Below, one piece after another: positions 49,401 through 63,790 of a stretch of DNA of 64,000 bases. Numbering within the stretch: the first letter of the stretch is position 1; every line of letters starts with the position of its first letter. A model generated the notes under the pieces. That model ran no database searches and was not told where the DNA came from. It saw nothing but the letters and a program-made list of their open reading frames with translations. A program made the translations under genes and the position numbers. Source of the DNA: Taeniopygia guttata (taxonomy: Eukaryota > Chordata > Aves > Passeriformes > Estrildidae); contig NC_133026.1 of NCBI RefSeq assembly GCF_048771995.1, positions 106,902,501-106,966,500 of the forward strand, given 5' to 3'.

Positions 49401-52400
49401 AGCTAAGCACAAGCTTCACAGAAGGAAAAAAAAATCAGCCACAGTAAATCACAAGCTTCATTTTTTAGCTCTGAGGGCCTACATCCTGCAGATGGAGGAA
49501 GCAAGAATATAAGGTATGGATATTGATGCCACTGAGGGGCTCCGAGTTCCAAACCTGGCTTTGCACAAGCCAGTGCTTGTGCTTTTTTGTTATGCCTCTT
49601 AATAAGCATTCATTGGTATTCCTAATTCTCTTTATTATTTGCTATCTGGTTGCTGAGCTTCATTTTTTGCCGTTCCCTGGGAGGATCTTTTGTAAGAGGT
49701 TACACTCTCCCCTTGCTACTCCTAAGTTGAGATGCACAGACTTGCCCTCTGCACCAGCAAATTGCAAAAATGGTTTGAGACGTTACTCAGTACACTGCAA
49801 ATCAAGTATAGGTTCTTCAGTCACCAAAAAAATCAAAAGTAAAGGAACCAGCAGCTTCTGTTTTAAATACACATGTCCAATTTGTCTACAGAACCTTTGG
49901 GTGTAATAGTTAGTAACTGCATTTTTTATATTTAATTTTTCAAGTCCCATTACACACTGACTTACTGAGTGTCCCTACAACATTTTTCTGTAGGTATGTT
50001 TTACTCAAGCCAGCAAAACACAAGCCACCTCAGAAAAAACACCCACAAAACCAACCTTGCTAAAATTCCCAAACCCACTTCAATAGTCCAAGACAAAACC
50101 AACCCACCATTACTGCACTATAATGCCATAATGCTGCTTCACAAGAGGTCAAGGAAAAATAAATAAAATAAATAAATCGTTAGCAGCTGGGACGGTAACA
50201 ACATTTGCCAATTCAGTTTCACATGAAAAAGTAGTTTCTCCTCTCAGCAGTGGAAAGATGATACTGTCATAGGTCAGTTAGAATCCCTGACCTAAAGCTG
50301 GATTTTCACCAACAACAGCAAATACCTGAAAGTGTTCAGCAAAAGAAAAGCATGAACACAGTAAGAGAGGTAAAAGGAGAAAGAAAAGTGAAGAGGAGAA
50401 GTCAAAAGAGATGTGATTCTTAATAATAAGACATTAGAAAAAAACATGATAGAGACTGCTCCAGAAGGAAGTGCACCCAAATAAAAGGGAATACAGTGTA
50501 GGCACAGAAAAAATAGGGGAATATTAAAGCAAATGCTTACTAACCAGCAGGGACAAAAGAGGAACAGCAATGTTCAGCCTGAATTGGATGCAGAAACAAT
50601 TTGAATCACTGTGTTTACTTTTCTTTTTTTTTCCTTACCTTTTGTTTTATTAAATAAGCCACTTATGCCTATTCCAAGGGAAAAGAAAAAAACATTTAAC
50701 CTTTCAAATTGAAGACTCTGTGAGGCCATCCAGGAACACTGTGGATATGTGGAACAGGGTTCAGTGAACAAAATGGATTTGCTCAGACTTCTGTGAATGT
50801 CATTGACCTCCATAAGAATGAAAATATTAAGATTAATGATTGCATCATGAGTGTTACAGCACCAAATAGATCAGGAGACCCTTGAACAGATTCAGAAGCT
50901 CTAATTCTGCTTCCTGCTATTAAGGACACATGGCTTGTGGAGTCATGCTAACAGGTAACAAGCAATTTAGGAAGTGCTGGTGCAATTCCTTCAGCAGCCT
51001 GGGGATCTTGAGGGCATTTTGCAACACAACAGTTGCTAATTGAAACATAGGGATGCCTCTTTCGCTCGTGGAAATACAGAGCACTTCACTGCTAGCCAGA
51101 GCTACACACTATAATGTGTTTTGGCAGCTGAGGTAGAGAGCAGAGAGGGTCTAGCACACATACATGCACTGATAATGCAAGAAATCCCACTCATAATTCC
51201 CTCTACACTTCTCAGCCAAATAAGTCTCCTTACTCTTTTCAGTTCTGTAAGAGAAAAAGACTCATAACTATGATTCATACAAAAAGGTATAAAGGATGCA
51301 GCTTCACACACATCATTGTGCCTCAAAACTCAAGTAAGATTTACAGCACTTTCTCAGTTGAGTTACAAAAGAGACACAGATATTCCAGGTCACACATGAC
51401 TTCTGAAAATTTAAACTAGGTAACATGTAATAAACATGTGAGCACTATTTAATTACTAATTATTCAGAGGGCATAGAATTTAATTACACTCTCTTCCATT
51501 TATCGATATCCCCTCCACCTTTACAAATACAACTGCTTCTGGAGAAGAACAACACATAAAAATTTTCAAATCTAGCTTTAGTCAGGGTGCATCTATATAT
51601 ATTGTTTTTAACAACAGTAAGTTTTAATTGCAGAACTCTTTTGCTTGTTTAGACGTACTATGTTTCAGAGCTGCATTATACAAAAAAATCGTACACATTT
51701 GCAAAATTGCAGTGCACAGCTGTTTTGCTACTTATACTCCATTTTAAAATTGACTGGTTGGAAAATGAATTTGTCTGAAAACAATCACTTCTGAACTCAT
51801 TTAAGTTTACAGAACTCCCTATGATAGTCTCTCTTATTTGAACTAAAAATGTGATTCACCGGCTAAATAAATGCTACACTAAAACTGCAGTGCAGGAAGA
51901 AAGGGGCATTTTATTTTCATTCTTTTCTTGATGGGTCATTTTCAACCAAAAACCTAAAAAATATATTTAAGGGCAAAAGACCTAAGCAAACACAAGCTGA
52001 CTCAAGCTAGAAGGTCAGTAAAGCTGAGAAACAGCTGCATAAATATCTTATACTGATTAGAAGCCGTCATACTCAGAAAATAAATAATTACCCCAGATAC
52101 GAGTCAAACTAGTTCTGTGAACCGTTCTTTGCTGAATGCACTTTTAAAGAAGTAAAAGCACCAAAAGCTGTTTGCATAACCAGTTAGTTAGGATAGGTTG
52201 CAAGCAGAGAGTTCCCAGAGATTTCATTCAGCAAAACCAGAGATAAAGGGCACCATCAGGTAAATCAGTGGCACAACTTATGGTGATTTCAAAATAGGAA
52301 CCTTGGATCTCAAAAGCAAGGATGGCATTTTTTTCCTAAATATAAATTCTTTCTACTAATACTAGAGAGACATGTTAGAGGAATCTTTCAAAAATTATGG

Positions 52401-54486
52401 GTTTGGTGTTCATTAAAACAAAAAAAGAAAATTAAAGGCATGTCTTTATACCTGTCTCATCATACTAAGTGATGTATTCATAAGGGGTTAAGAGGAGATG
52501 TAGCAGGTGGTACCAATTCAGGTGATGACAGAGGTGAAAGGAGGCAGGAGGAATCTTACAGAAGCAGTTTTCCAATGGAGAACACTCTCAGCTCTAGCCA
52601 AAGCCAAATACTGAGACCTGGTATGTTGCAGGAGGGAATTTCAGCTGATGAAGGATAGTCCTCAGAAGGATGAGTCAGAGATCCCCTGCTACACCATAAA
52701 ATGGCATAACACACCTACACCAAGATCTTTGTGTAGTAAGTTCAGGTGGCAGTGGTTAGAGAAAAAAGCAGCAATTTTCTTTCGAAAGGAGTCTGGACTT
52801 AAATAGACATCCTTGCTAAATAAAAACACCCACCACACTTTAACAGTGGTCTACCAACTGTGAACAAAACGGGAAATTGCCTATTAAATAAAAAAATCTG
52901 CCCTCTCTGTTTTGGCAACAAAACCTGGAATACTACCAGGCACTAAAGTATTAGACTATGTAAAGGAAAAAAATAAGTGAAAACCGAAATGATTGCTGAT
53001 GGATGTTAGCCCATGAAAATGCATCAGGACAGCTCCAAGGAGCACAATCAGCAGCTAACCTTTCACAGCCCCTCCCCTGCAACACACTGAAAGGTTCCCT
53101 TTGTCACTGAGCAGCAAATATAAATACATACCTGCTGATGAATGGGAATAAAGATCTCTATGGATTTCACACAGAAGACAGGGCATGACCGGTATAATTA
53201 AGTAATTTGAAAACTGAAAAAAACAGGTTTGTCAGGTTTTAAAGGACGGGACAGAAATCTGTGCTTCTGCATTGTAATAGGCTGCTTCATCTCTAAAGGC
53301 AAATGTTTTTTATATTATGCCAGTCTATGGGATTGTCTCAAGATAACTAGTTCTTCTGCATTCAGGACACAAATATATTACTCCATTTTATTCCTATACA
53401 AACAGCAATTTCCCACTATTATAAAATGAGCATAAAATTAATCTCGTATTTGCTGTACTCCCACAGTGTCTCTTTATATTGAATGAATACAAAATGTGAA
53501 AGAATTAAGCTTGTGTGGCCAACTCATATTCTAACACCTTTTGAGTGCTTGAAAAGTAAATGTCTCCAACATTATATAAATACATACCATTCAAATATGC
53601 ATAGAGAAAATTCAGAGTTCTCTTATTTTTGTATATATACACATATGAAGTTTTAAAGAAAAGCTAAAAAATGGAGTGCCATTTAAGACAAAACATCCAT
53701 TGCAGCTTCTCATTCTTTTCTTTGCTAGAAAATGGTAATTACAATCTTAATGCCATATCCAATGTTTTGTATATTTTTTAAGTACAGCACTCAATACAAA
53801 AGTCCATTTCAGGACTAAAGATCTTGGTATGGTACTATAAAGCCATTAACTCTATATTAAATTATACTACATTTCATTTATACTACATTTAATTTTAGCT
53901 GTGATGGCCCAGTAATTACTACTGATTGTTTCTGATCTCTCACATATGAAAAAGCATGGCTGGTGAATTAGTGATGATAACCAATAATGAGAAGCAAGGG
54001 CCTTTATAGTTTTTCTTTGTACACCATTCAATTATTATTAAAAAAAATCCATTATGCTCTGTATTTTACTACATAAGGCAGATATAACCCACTAAATATA
54101 TCTCTTACTTTTTCTCCTTTTTTCAAGAAAGATCACAAGATATTATCATATTGCCTTTTCTCTCTCTCCGCACTGCCAGGCTCCGGCCAGCCAATTCTGA
54201 ATTTGCTTTCACTTTCAGACATTTATCTGCATACAGTTAGGTGAAAGGTATTATTAATCATATCCTGTTGCTAGGCTACCTGGAGATGTTCATTTAAGCT
54301 TAATGTTTCTCTTTGTTATAAAGTGCCATGAGGAACACACAGATCTGAGACAAGAAAACTACCTTGCAGAAGCTGCCTAAAAATAAAATCAAGGCTCTCA
54401 TAACAGAATACACATTAATAAGAAAAATAATTTTAAAAAACCCAGTATAGCCAACAGTTTGCATAGTAGAGCTTCATTTTAACATG

Positions 54487-54563
54487 AAACTTTTAGATAA
54501 CTGATGCACAAGAACCTTTTAGATAACTGATGCACATGAACCTTTTAGATAACTGATGCACAA
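54487..54563 (+). repeat. Three-copy 26-bp tandem repeat
   Basis: TTTTAGATAACTGATGCACA recurs at 54,491, 54,517 and 54,543. The linkers differ by one base (AGAACC versus TGAACC). High similarity points to a recent local expansion. Confidence 0.9.
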
Positions 54564-57500
54564 TAAGAATTAAAACTGAGGTTTAGTGTTCAGCCTCATA
54601 GCTGTTGGAAGAGCTTTAAAGACACTGCAGACTACAATGTCTTTATTAGAAATAATTCTGCAATGAGAGCATTATCTAATATTCAGTGAAATAAGGAGAA
54701 ATGTATGAATTACACACAATTTAAAGAAAAATACCATATATGCCCATGTAAATTAGCATATTAGTTATAAGGTTTTCGGTTCAAGCTTATGTGAAGATTT
54801 ATACTTCTGCATAAAGATTCATATCCATTCATATCTGCCACATCTAGGAAGAGTTACCAAGGACTTAACATGGTCTTAAGTTACATGTTACAAAGTTCTG
54901 TGTAACAAGAGATGGAGCAGTGTAAGAGTGAGATGTGACTTAAATGGATCTTTTTACCTAGTGAGTAGCAGTCGCTCAGTGGAATTGGAAAATATGAAGA
55001 AAAATCCTAGCAAAGACAAGGCCATGTATAATTTTACTCCAAGACAGCAGGATGAACTTCTCTGACTCTCTCAAGGTCTCTATGCAACCAGCTATCTCAT
55101 TTAAAATCTGCAAAAGCCCTTGTCTATGTTACAGCTTTAATCATGTTAGGGAACTAAAGCAAAACAGTCCAAACTGTTTCCCTTCCACTCTGCTCCAGCT
55201 TGTCTAAAAAAAAACCTGGACGTACTTGAATGACTTTCCAAGTATTTTGGAATACTGATACTCACTTTAATTCTCTGTAGAATCCCTTTCCATTACTGAA
55301 GACAGAAAGCATTCACTTCAAGACCATTAATATCTGGTGCACACACTCATTTGGAAATGAGTTGTAGCCCTTGAAAACATAAAAGCAGCAGCACCTACTC
55401 AGCATGGTGGTCCCCCATAACTTTCTAACCTACCCATTCTGTTGAAATGCAAAAATTCTGAATACCAGTATAGAATGGCAAATCTGCTCTGTTTCTGGGG
55501 AAAGTAAGTATTTTTCTTAAGTTTGACCTGCAAACCAACATAGCACTTTGACAAAATTACAGTAAGCGGTGTTATAGAGTTTTCAATACAGATTTGTGGC
55601 TTGGATTCTGGTTATCACCAGAAACACATGAGTGCAATAATGAAAGAAGTCTTCATCCTTTACAGAGTTAAGAAAGGAAAAATACTTTCAGAGACCAGCA
55701 GTGACACTGGACTCCTTTTCTAACTCCTGATACTTTGGTGCTTTCCAAGTAACAACTGCAAACAATGCTCTTCCTGATTCTTCATGTGAAAAATAGATGC
55801 AAAATACTTCTGGAAGGCATTACTGCAGTGCATTGATATGTCAGCAAAAAAGAATACAAAAATGGCTGTAGTATAGAAAAGTAAGCGATTTTTAAGAGTT
55901 TCCTTTATTAGAGACATTATTTCCAATTAACTTTCATTTCTGCACTAACATTATAGGCATAGAAAAGTTTGCATTCGGCATTTTCAGAAGTATTAAGCAT
56001 GGGATTTTTAAGTCCATAAGAAGAGATTTTTTAAAAATTGCCTCTGTGGCATTGGGGTTTGAAGTCTGTACTGGTTAGCTTGAGAAGAATTTGTTTCAAC
56101 CAATGTTCAATTTATTTTTTATGAAAAAAACAATAAAATGTTGTCCAAAACAAACTTAAAAGCCAGCAGGTACATTTCCAGCACTAATTCTAGTCTAAGA
56201 CTCCAAACTGCAGTCATGTTTTCCTATGAGAAGGCTGAGATGAAGCCAAACAAGCAATGCTGAGGACACAGCTAGTGCTGCTGCTGTCATCATAAGATCC
56301 AGGACCTGTACCTCTGTCACTGTTTTTTATGGTAAGTGTTGTACCAAACAACTGCTTCTTCAATGAAAATCTATTTTGCTTAAAATCTTACAAATAAATT
56401 GTTCTGAAACTGTGGCATTTTAAAAAAATTAATTCAAGGAAGATAAGATTCAGCTTCATTTAGAAGACCAAGCACCTCTCAGAGAAAAAAAAACAACCCA
56501 GGACAAATGTGGTACTACTTTATATTTAGGAGTCTTTGTGTTCTGGTTTGGTAGTTCTGCTTTATTAATGCTTTGTAGCAGTACTACACAGTAGTAGTAC
56601 TCCACATTGATACCCAAGTTATTTTTCCCTACTTCAGATTTCAGCTGGGTAGGAGAATTGAAAAAAAAAACCCAAAACATCTTTTCTTGAAATGAGCTAC
56701 AATTACAAAAAGGCCTCATTTTTAGCTTATCACAGTTTTATAAAGAAAAAGTGTAACAAAATATTCCCCTTGTAGGAGTTAAAAAGAATAGCTGTGAATG
56801 TATAAGCTCATTTTAGTTTTGAAGTTGGCAACAAATGCATTATGGTAATTATATCTCACCAAAAGGAAAAAAAAATTAAAGAAATAAATAATTTTAAGAT
56901 CGTGCTGTGCCTGGTGCTCTGATAACCACTACTGCCACACTTACAATGTGAAACATACCTGTCCCCATCCCTCAACTCTTGTAATAGGAACAAATTCCAT
57001 GCTTCTGTACTGCAGAGGGAGAGCCTTACAGCACAGATAACGGACCTAATATTTAATTTCATACTCTGTTCCTGAGTTCCCACTCACACTTCTAGAAATC
57101 CTTATTTTTTGGCTTGCCCTTCCTTTTCTGAATTACCACCTCAGTTTTTCCCACCAGATGTCCTGGACAGGTCAGCTGATGTTTAAGAAGCCAATGAGCT
57201 GGTATAGAGGCCAACCAGCCTGGATCCAGGGTAAAACTTTTTGAAGTTTTACAATGTTAAGTTAGAGGCTGCTCCCCTCCCACTTCAGTAGCACCCTGCT
57301 TCCTGTGTGGGAAAAACTTAACAGAGCATTTATTGGAAAGGATTTGCTAGTCTGGAGAATGGAACCCTGGGATTTTTTACACAGATTTTTTTTATCTTGT
57401 TCCCTAAATTTAGGTTTTTTTGCTACCATGCCATCTTACAGCTGTGGGAACTGTTTCATCAGTAAAACATTTGGGTGGCAGAGATTGAGAAGACATGAGC

Positions 57501-58396
57501 ACTTCAAAGAGCAGGTGCTGTGAAACCAAGAACCATCAGTTAGTCAAGAAGCAGCAATGCCAACAGGGCACCACCCTGATGTAAGGCACCCTAATTAAAG
57601 CATGCAGGGCAGATTCAGTCAAGGGTACCTTTGCTGCAGCTCAGCATCCCCAAATATAATAGAGAGAAAGCAGTGGAGAGTTTCCTCCTCAGGCAGAAGG
57701 TAACTTCTCATCCTTCAATGCCCTCCATCGGGACCATGCCAGAGAAGTGCTGTGTAGGCAGTGTCACATGGAGTCTTCTGCAGCCCATGAACATTGTGGT
57801 AACTTCTGTATCCCTCCAGGACTGCTCAATTTATGGCCAGGGGCTTCTCCAAAAATTATCCCTCAATCAAGTGTATGTGAGAGTGATTTAAAGCTAACTG
57901 AAATTAATTTCCTAATGAGTAGGTAGTTCTTTGAGAACCTAAACACACCACACCTGCTGTTTCACCTAATGAGATGAATTATTAATGGATTAATGAGTAA
58001 TCTTCCTTTTGCTCGTATTTTTAACAACCAGACCTTTTTACTCCCACACTCAGCTGCTTACAGCTATGCATATGGCTTACAACACTGTGCTGAGCACGCA
58101 GTCTTAGTGAATCCCTTCTACAATTTAACGTCCTACCTGCAAGGACTCAATTCTATGCTAACACCTTTGTTAGCACTTGAGAACACATTGAGGCTCTCCA
58201 CACAAGTAATGATGCCTTATTTTCATCACACCCTTCTCACCTTACAATTGACATTCAACTTTTTGCTGTTCAGCTAAAAATGATGTCTTCCCTTTCCTAA
58301 GTGCTAAGAACAGCTTTTGTTTCACAGACATCATAAAGACATCTTTCCACCTTTGATGCTCTTTATACTCCTCATTTAACCAATCAAACATAATTC

Positions 58397-58437
58397 TGAA
58401 GACTGAATGCTTTCTGTAACAATGCATTCAGTCTTCA
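58397..58437. repeat. Perfect 14-bp inverted repeat with 13-base spacer
   Basis: TGAAGACTGAATGC (58,397-58,410) and GCATTCAGTCTTCA (58,424-58,437) are exact reverse complements, so the region can form a hairpin. The arms have mixed composition, which makes chance less likely than for AT-rich hairpins. Confidence 0.75.
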
Positions 58438-60575
58438 CGCACAGCCCTTGCCTTGTGGGTAGGCTTTGTTTAACACATTCTCATTTCTCCTATACTACAT
58501 TTCAGATCTATTGCCTTTGCTCTTTCCTTGGGTATACAGGAGCCTCAACACCTCCTGTCTTGCTAGCTCTGTTCATGCAGCTCAGCACCTCAAGTCCCAG
58601 TTTCCTGTAACAGAAGTAAGACTTTAGTTAATGCTGCCAGTGTATTTTCCAGAGCTACAGTCCATGCCCATCTTACAACAACACCCGGATAGCTTGGCAA
58701 GCTCAAAGTTTGAGAAGTGTTTCTTTTCTTCTACCTCTAATTGAAAATGAGTTATCTAAAATACAGTTTGTCCTTCTTAACCTTTGTTATCTTCATCCCT
58801 CATGAAATATGTCTTCTCATCTGGAAAACTCCTTCCACTTGAATTCCATTCTGGTTCCACCTGACGGCATCCTTGTGTATTTCCCATCCAAAAAAATCTC
58901 TGTTCCACTGGCTCAAGAGATCTGGCCTTGAGATACAGCATTTGAGCTCTGATGGTCATGTACAACTATTCACACCAGAATAATTGCAGTCTGAGCTGAT
59001 GATTACTTTCCAACCCACAAATATTTGTTATTAACAAGCAGAGGGCTGTAACAGAACTCTTCCACATGGTAAGATAAATGAAAAAAATATTTTTATCTCT
59101 GCAGTGCTCTAAAAGTATACAAGTTTTAAGACATGCTTTGAAACACACTTTAGTTTCAATTACTGTTAATTGTGAAACATGAAGGTCATAGCATGGACTA
59201 TATATCTTCAAAATGTTTATTAAAGTAGCACTGATTACTAACTTAATTAGTCATAGCTGCAGCTATTTTTCTCCTGATTATTTCCTTCCCTCCATACATT
59301 TTCAGATTCAGAGCCATTTTTTCCAGTATTCCTCTGTATTATTTCCATATTAATTAATAGTAATGAAAATACATAAAGAGCAAAGATTTTCAACTTTTAT
59401 AGGAATTTTTCCATAATATCATCCACCAGTCTGTGTGCCAAAAAAGAGAAAAAACAAAAAAGTAGGACTCAGTCTGATTAAAAGTACTCTTTAAAGCAAA
59501 CTTTAAGAACCAACATCTATGTTGCTGATACCTGCCTTCAGGTAATGTTTGAAATTCTGCTGAAAATCAAATATGCCAGTTGTAAATCAGTGTAATCAAC
59601 AATCTTCTATGGTGTTCTACAGAATTTTCCCCACTGAAAGTTTCCACTGCTGCTATAGCACAAAACACAGAAATTCAGAAAAAAAACAACTCTGAAAAAT
59701 AAAGTACTGCAGAAATACAACTGTAAAAAAGCAGTATATATAAATTTGAAGCAAAATTTCCAACACAGCTAATCCCCTATAGACTGTTGAAGACATTCTA
59801 ACAAGTAAGTAGGGGAAGAACAATAAAATAAGAAAAACAACTAATAGAACATTAAGAAATCCACTTTTTATACTATGGCTTAACTGTTCCCCAAAGAGGA
59901 GAAGGGCTGTGCTGGCATCTTCTGAAGCTTGCCGTCTTTTAGCAACATAAAAACTTTACGTTCATGTATAGGCAAGCATGAACTTTGTTGTTTTTTGTTT
60001 CTCATGTTTCCTTTAAACATGGGTGTGATTTTTAAGGTGATTTAGATCTCAAGTGTCATGGAAAGTCTGACTCAGTACTATGAAGTTTTACCCAAATTAC
60101 CTATTTTTAAGATGCCATAGTAATGAATGGAGAAATTATTTATGTTTGAAGACACAAAAAGAGCAAGAATAAAGAATAGTTGCTTTCTTTCTATGTACCC
60201 TCACATTTATGCTCTAGTGAAGTTGCAGAGAAGCTCAGTAACACATGGAGAAGGCAGTACAATATAACAAAGGATCTGCAGATAACTCCATCTCAGTTTT
60301 CTGCTCTTTGGTTTTATAAGGAGTCACAGAAATACTTTACACTTCATTATTTCTATAGCACCTATGAGCAAAGCATACTCTGTTTTTTCATGTCAGCCAA
60401 CCAACCAACCATTAAACTACCAGAAGTTAAATCTTTTAATATCTTACATTCAGTTCTGCAGGCTCCATACATAAAGCAAGGGTGTGGGAGAAGAAACCCT
60501 GCAATTACTACCCAAAGAGAACAAAACATACTTTTGTCTGCCAGCCTCGAACTCTTACATCACTTGCAATATAAA

Positions 60576-60609
60576 TATATTAGTATATATAAAAATATAT
60601 ACTAATATA
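60576..60609. repeat. AT-rich 15-bp inverted repeat with 4-base loop
   Basis: TATATTAGTATATAT and ATATATACTAATATA flank AAAA. It would form a cruciform or hairpin easily, though low complexity makes a chance origin likely. Confidence 0.75.
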
Positions 60610-60983
60610 CTAATGTTATTTTTTTATTTTATAAAAAGTTAAAAACATGGCTGAAACTATCTAATGCTTGATAAAAAATAAACACTTTCCTTTAGTAAGC
60701 ATGACAAGATAATTAACTATAACCACTTATACACAAAAATAGTAAAAATATAGCAAATCACTGAGCAGCTGTAAGCATGGATGCAGAAGAGCAGAGAAAA
60801 TAAACCATAAACAGTTTGTGCTAAACACAAGCTGATCTGGAAAGGAAAGCCAAAATGTTGGAAAGAAGCTTTCCATCTCTCACCTACTGCCAAAAAGAAA
60901 CTCTCTTCACAGCACCCTGAGATCCTACTGGATATCCAGGTCAAACAGATAAGAAAAAGTGTAAAATACAACAGTGTGTATAT

Positions 60984-61010
60984 TGTGTATGTGTGTGTGT
61001 GTGTGTGTGT
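60984..61010 (+). repeat. GT microsatellite
   Basis: GT units run for about 27 bases with one TA interruption. On the other strand it reads as CA repeats. Confidence 0.9.
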
Positions 61011-63371
61011 TATCTTAAGTTTAATGACAGAATTAATTGTCCTGTTCAACAAACCAGGGCTTTATGATGACATTACTTTGGACAGCATACAGGATACATA
61101 CAGAGAGCCGTGCTTTGTATCTTCAACCACTAATCAGAGTATAGTTTTTTCCCCACTCTGATTATTGGTATAACTGGACTCCTTTTTTACTGTAGCTTAG
61201 ATTATAAACATTTGCTTTTCAAGTCTTTTTTGGTACAAAAGAACATCCTAGCAATAAATAATTTCAACATTACCTCCAAAAAGGAGGTAGTTTGAGGCTC
61301 TTGGGTGCAGATAAGAAAAGCGAAGGAAGTTAACGTGTTTAAGCTAACTTGCTCTCCTTTATTTATTCATGCCTATTGGTTCTCAATATTTTCCTTCTCC
61401 TTATTATATATAGCTGCTGGAATTAAAATTATAGGAAAAGAACATTCTGCCTGAGGGATTGCAAGAGAAATGTGAGAACAGAAAGAAACAATGAATCTGT
61501 CAAGCTCAGATAAAAAGAATACTCCAATAATTATGGGTGGTAGTTGTATATTGCACAGAAAAGTTAAGCATTTTTTCTTGGGATGGTATTTCCTTGATAG
61601 TAAGAAGTATCTGTAGTCATGTCAAATTGATGTGTTAACACAAATTATCATCTCTCACACTGCCTTTTCCACTGTCTTTACTCCACTCTTTAGAACAATC
61701 TTTCATACAACTGAGCAGTTTATAGCTCAAGTATCTAGAAAACATGAACAAATCCCTAAATCTTTATATGAGGCTCAAAAAATTCCCATCAAAAATGCAT
61801 CTACTTTGCTTTTGATAATGAGAGGCAAGAAAAATGGAAATAGAACATGGCAAAAACTTATATGCAGCAAGATTCAGACTCTGTGAGGACCCTTAATATT
61901 CCAGATTCAAAATTCTTAAATATTAACATTAAACCTGACAAGTAAACATAAATACAGATCTATGATATGTAAAGAAGACTATATAAAGGTTATGAAACAA
62001 CTCTTGGTTAGACCACTGTGATCAGCATTAATGCCTTTAATATAAACAGCACTGAAACATCTCCCACCACATCTTTGGCAGGAAGGAATGCTGAAATACA
62101 AGACTGTAACCTTTGTATACATTCCTAGTTTAAATGGTTAGTGAACTATAAATTGTATTTTCCCACTTCTTTTGGCTCTTAAATACATAAATACTCAAGT
62201 TATATACAACTGCCTTACAGATATTGACATAATATTTATTGAAAATTTATAAATTGTGAATTTATTAGATGTAAGTTTTTTAGTTCAATGTTTAATTTAT
62301 TATTTTAATTACATATTTAATATTACTTAAGGGTGTTGTTTTTTATTTTTTAAATTTTTCTTTATTAAGCCAAATATAAAAGAACATACAGACCCAGAAA
62401 ATTTGAGACAGTGAAGAGGCTTGGCTTCTAAATGAAGTAAACTAAATACTCAGACTGACAGATTGATGAGTGGTAGATCTTAAACTAGGATAAATGAGGA
62501 AGTATTCTTATAGTTTAGATTTTATACACCATCTGTCTGCTTTGCAACCAGAGCTTCTGAACCTGAATGCAGTGATGACTGCCATTTACAAGAAATCATT
62601 TTATCTGACTAGACAATAAATTTTGATAATACAAATTAATTGGTTAAAAGAATTTTGTAAGCAATGAAACAAGACCATAAATCTTGAGGAGAGGCAAAAG
62701 TCTATCTAAGGATTAAATTCATAATTACACGAATTTTTAGAGTTACTAAGAAGAAATGTTATAAACAGAACTTCATCCCTCTGTAAGGAATGCTCTCCTA
62801 CCTTTTTAAGGAAGTGGCTCAAAGCATACCAAACACGATACAAGCTTCCTTTGAACCTGAAATGCTATGTCTCTGTCAGCACAGGGTTCTAATACCAGAA
62901 GAAGCTTTCAAAGTAGGATGTAGCATCATCTCTGTTTTGAAGACAGGGAACTAGGGCATAAGTTTTCTGTATTATTTTCTTAAGGAATCATTGGCAAACT
63001 CAGACAGAACATGTTATCTTCCACCATCTAGAACCATTCATGTTCTCTAGAACAATAAATAAGAGAACACTCGTCCTACATGAAAGGGAGGCAAAAGAGT
63101 TTTGATGCCATGAATCTCTGAATTTCCTGTTTACCAGGTAAGCATATAACATGTAAAGGAAAAGCCATCCACCTCCATGAAACAGAAAGAAACTTCCCCA
63201 ATGTATAATGGCTGAAAGAGGGTGCAACACACTATATAACATTTCTACTTGCAGTGTTATATGCAGTGAGTCTTTTATCCATTATTTTTCTCCTATATTC
63301 ACAGAAAACTATCTGCACTTTGTTATTCAGCACCTGACTGGTCTTTCAAAAGGATCTTAAAATGTTAACTA

Positions 63372-63376
63372 GAACT
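63372..63376. repeat. Target site duplication, left copy (GAACT)
   Basis: This is identical to 63,908-63,912 on the far side of the LTR. Five bases is the usual duplication length for ERVL-type elements. Confidence 0.8.
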
Positions 63377-63637
63377 TGCCTTGGTTTATGCTGGGATTGA
63401 GTTGACTTTCTTCCTAGAGACTGGTATACAGTGCTGTGTTTTGGATTTAGTTTGAGAACGATGTTGTAAAAACACTGGTGTTTTCAGTTGTTGCTAAGGA
63501 GTGTTTATACTAAGGCAAGGACTTTTCAGCTCCTCATGCTCTGACAGCAGGAGAGCTGCAGGAGCAGAAGTTGACAGAAGACACAGCCACGACACTGGGC
63601 CAAAGGCATATTCCATACCACATGGTGTCATGCTCGG

Positions 63638-63645
63638 TACATAAA
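63638..63645 (+). promoter_or_regulatory. LTR TATA-like box (TACATAAA)
   Basis: It lies where ERVL-type LTRs normally carry a TATATAAA box. The T-to-C change (TATA to TACA) weakens it, so promoter activity is probably reduced. Confidence 0.55.
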
Positions 63646-63784
63646 CCAAGGGGAAAGCTGGCTGAGGGCCACTTCACGGGGAATGTCTGGGCATTGGTCA
63701 GCAGTGGGGTGAGCAATCACATTGTGCATCACTTCTGCATATTCTGTTTCTTTCATCAATATTATTTTCTTCCTTTTCTGGCCC

Positions 63785-63790
63785 ATTAAA
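63785..63790 (+). terminator. LTR polyadenylation signal ATTAAA
   Basis: ATTAAA followed by 'ctgtctttatctc' is the usual poly(A) signal context of this LTR type, about 145 bases after the TATA-like box. Confidence 0.65.

Larger units (their letters stand above)
48001..63371. other. Intron block, mostly unique AT-rich sequence
   Basis: I see no gene and no interspersed repeat I can name, apart from small tandem and inverted repeats listed separately. Frames at 48,799-49,185, 50,292-50,570 and 60,180-60,602 are long by chance, with composition that follows the local A/T content and no recognisable family. Confidence 0.45.

Noticed and set aside
60180..60602. 141-codon plus-strand frame
   Set aside because: It ends in AT-rich hairpin sequence and resembles no family; it is consistent with a chance frame in AT-rich intron.
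61132..61171. Inverted ACTAATCAGAGT / ACTCTGATTATT hairpin
   Set aside because: The arms are short and imperfect; it is within chance expectation.
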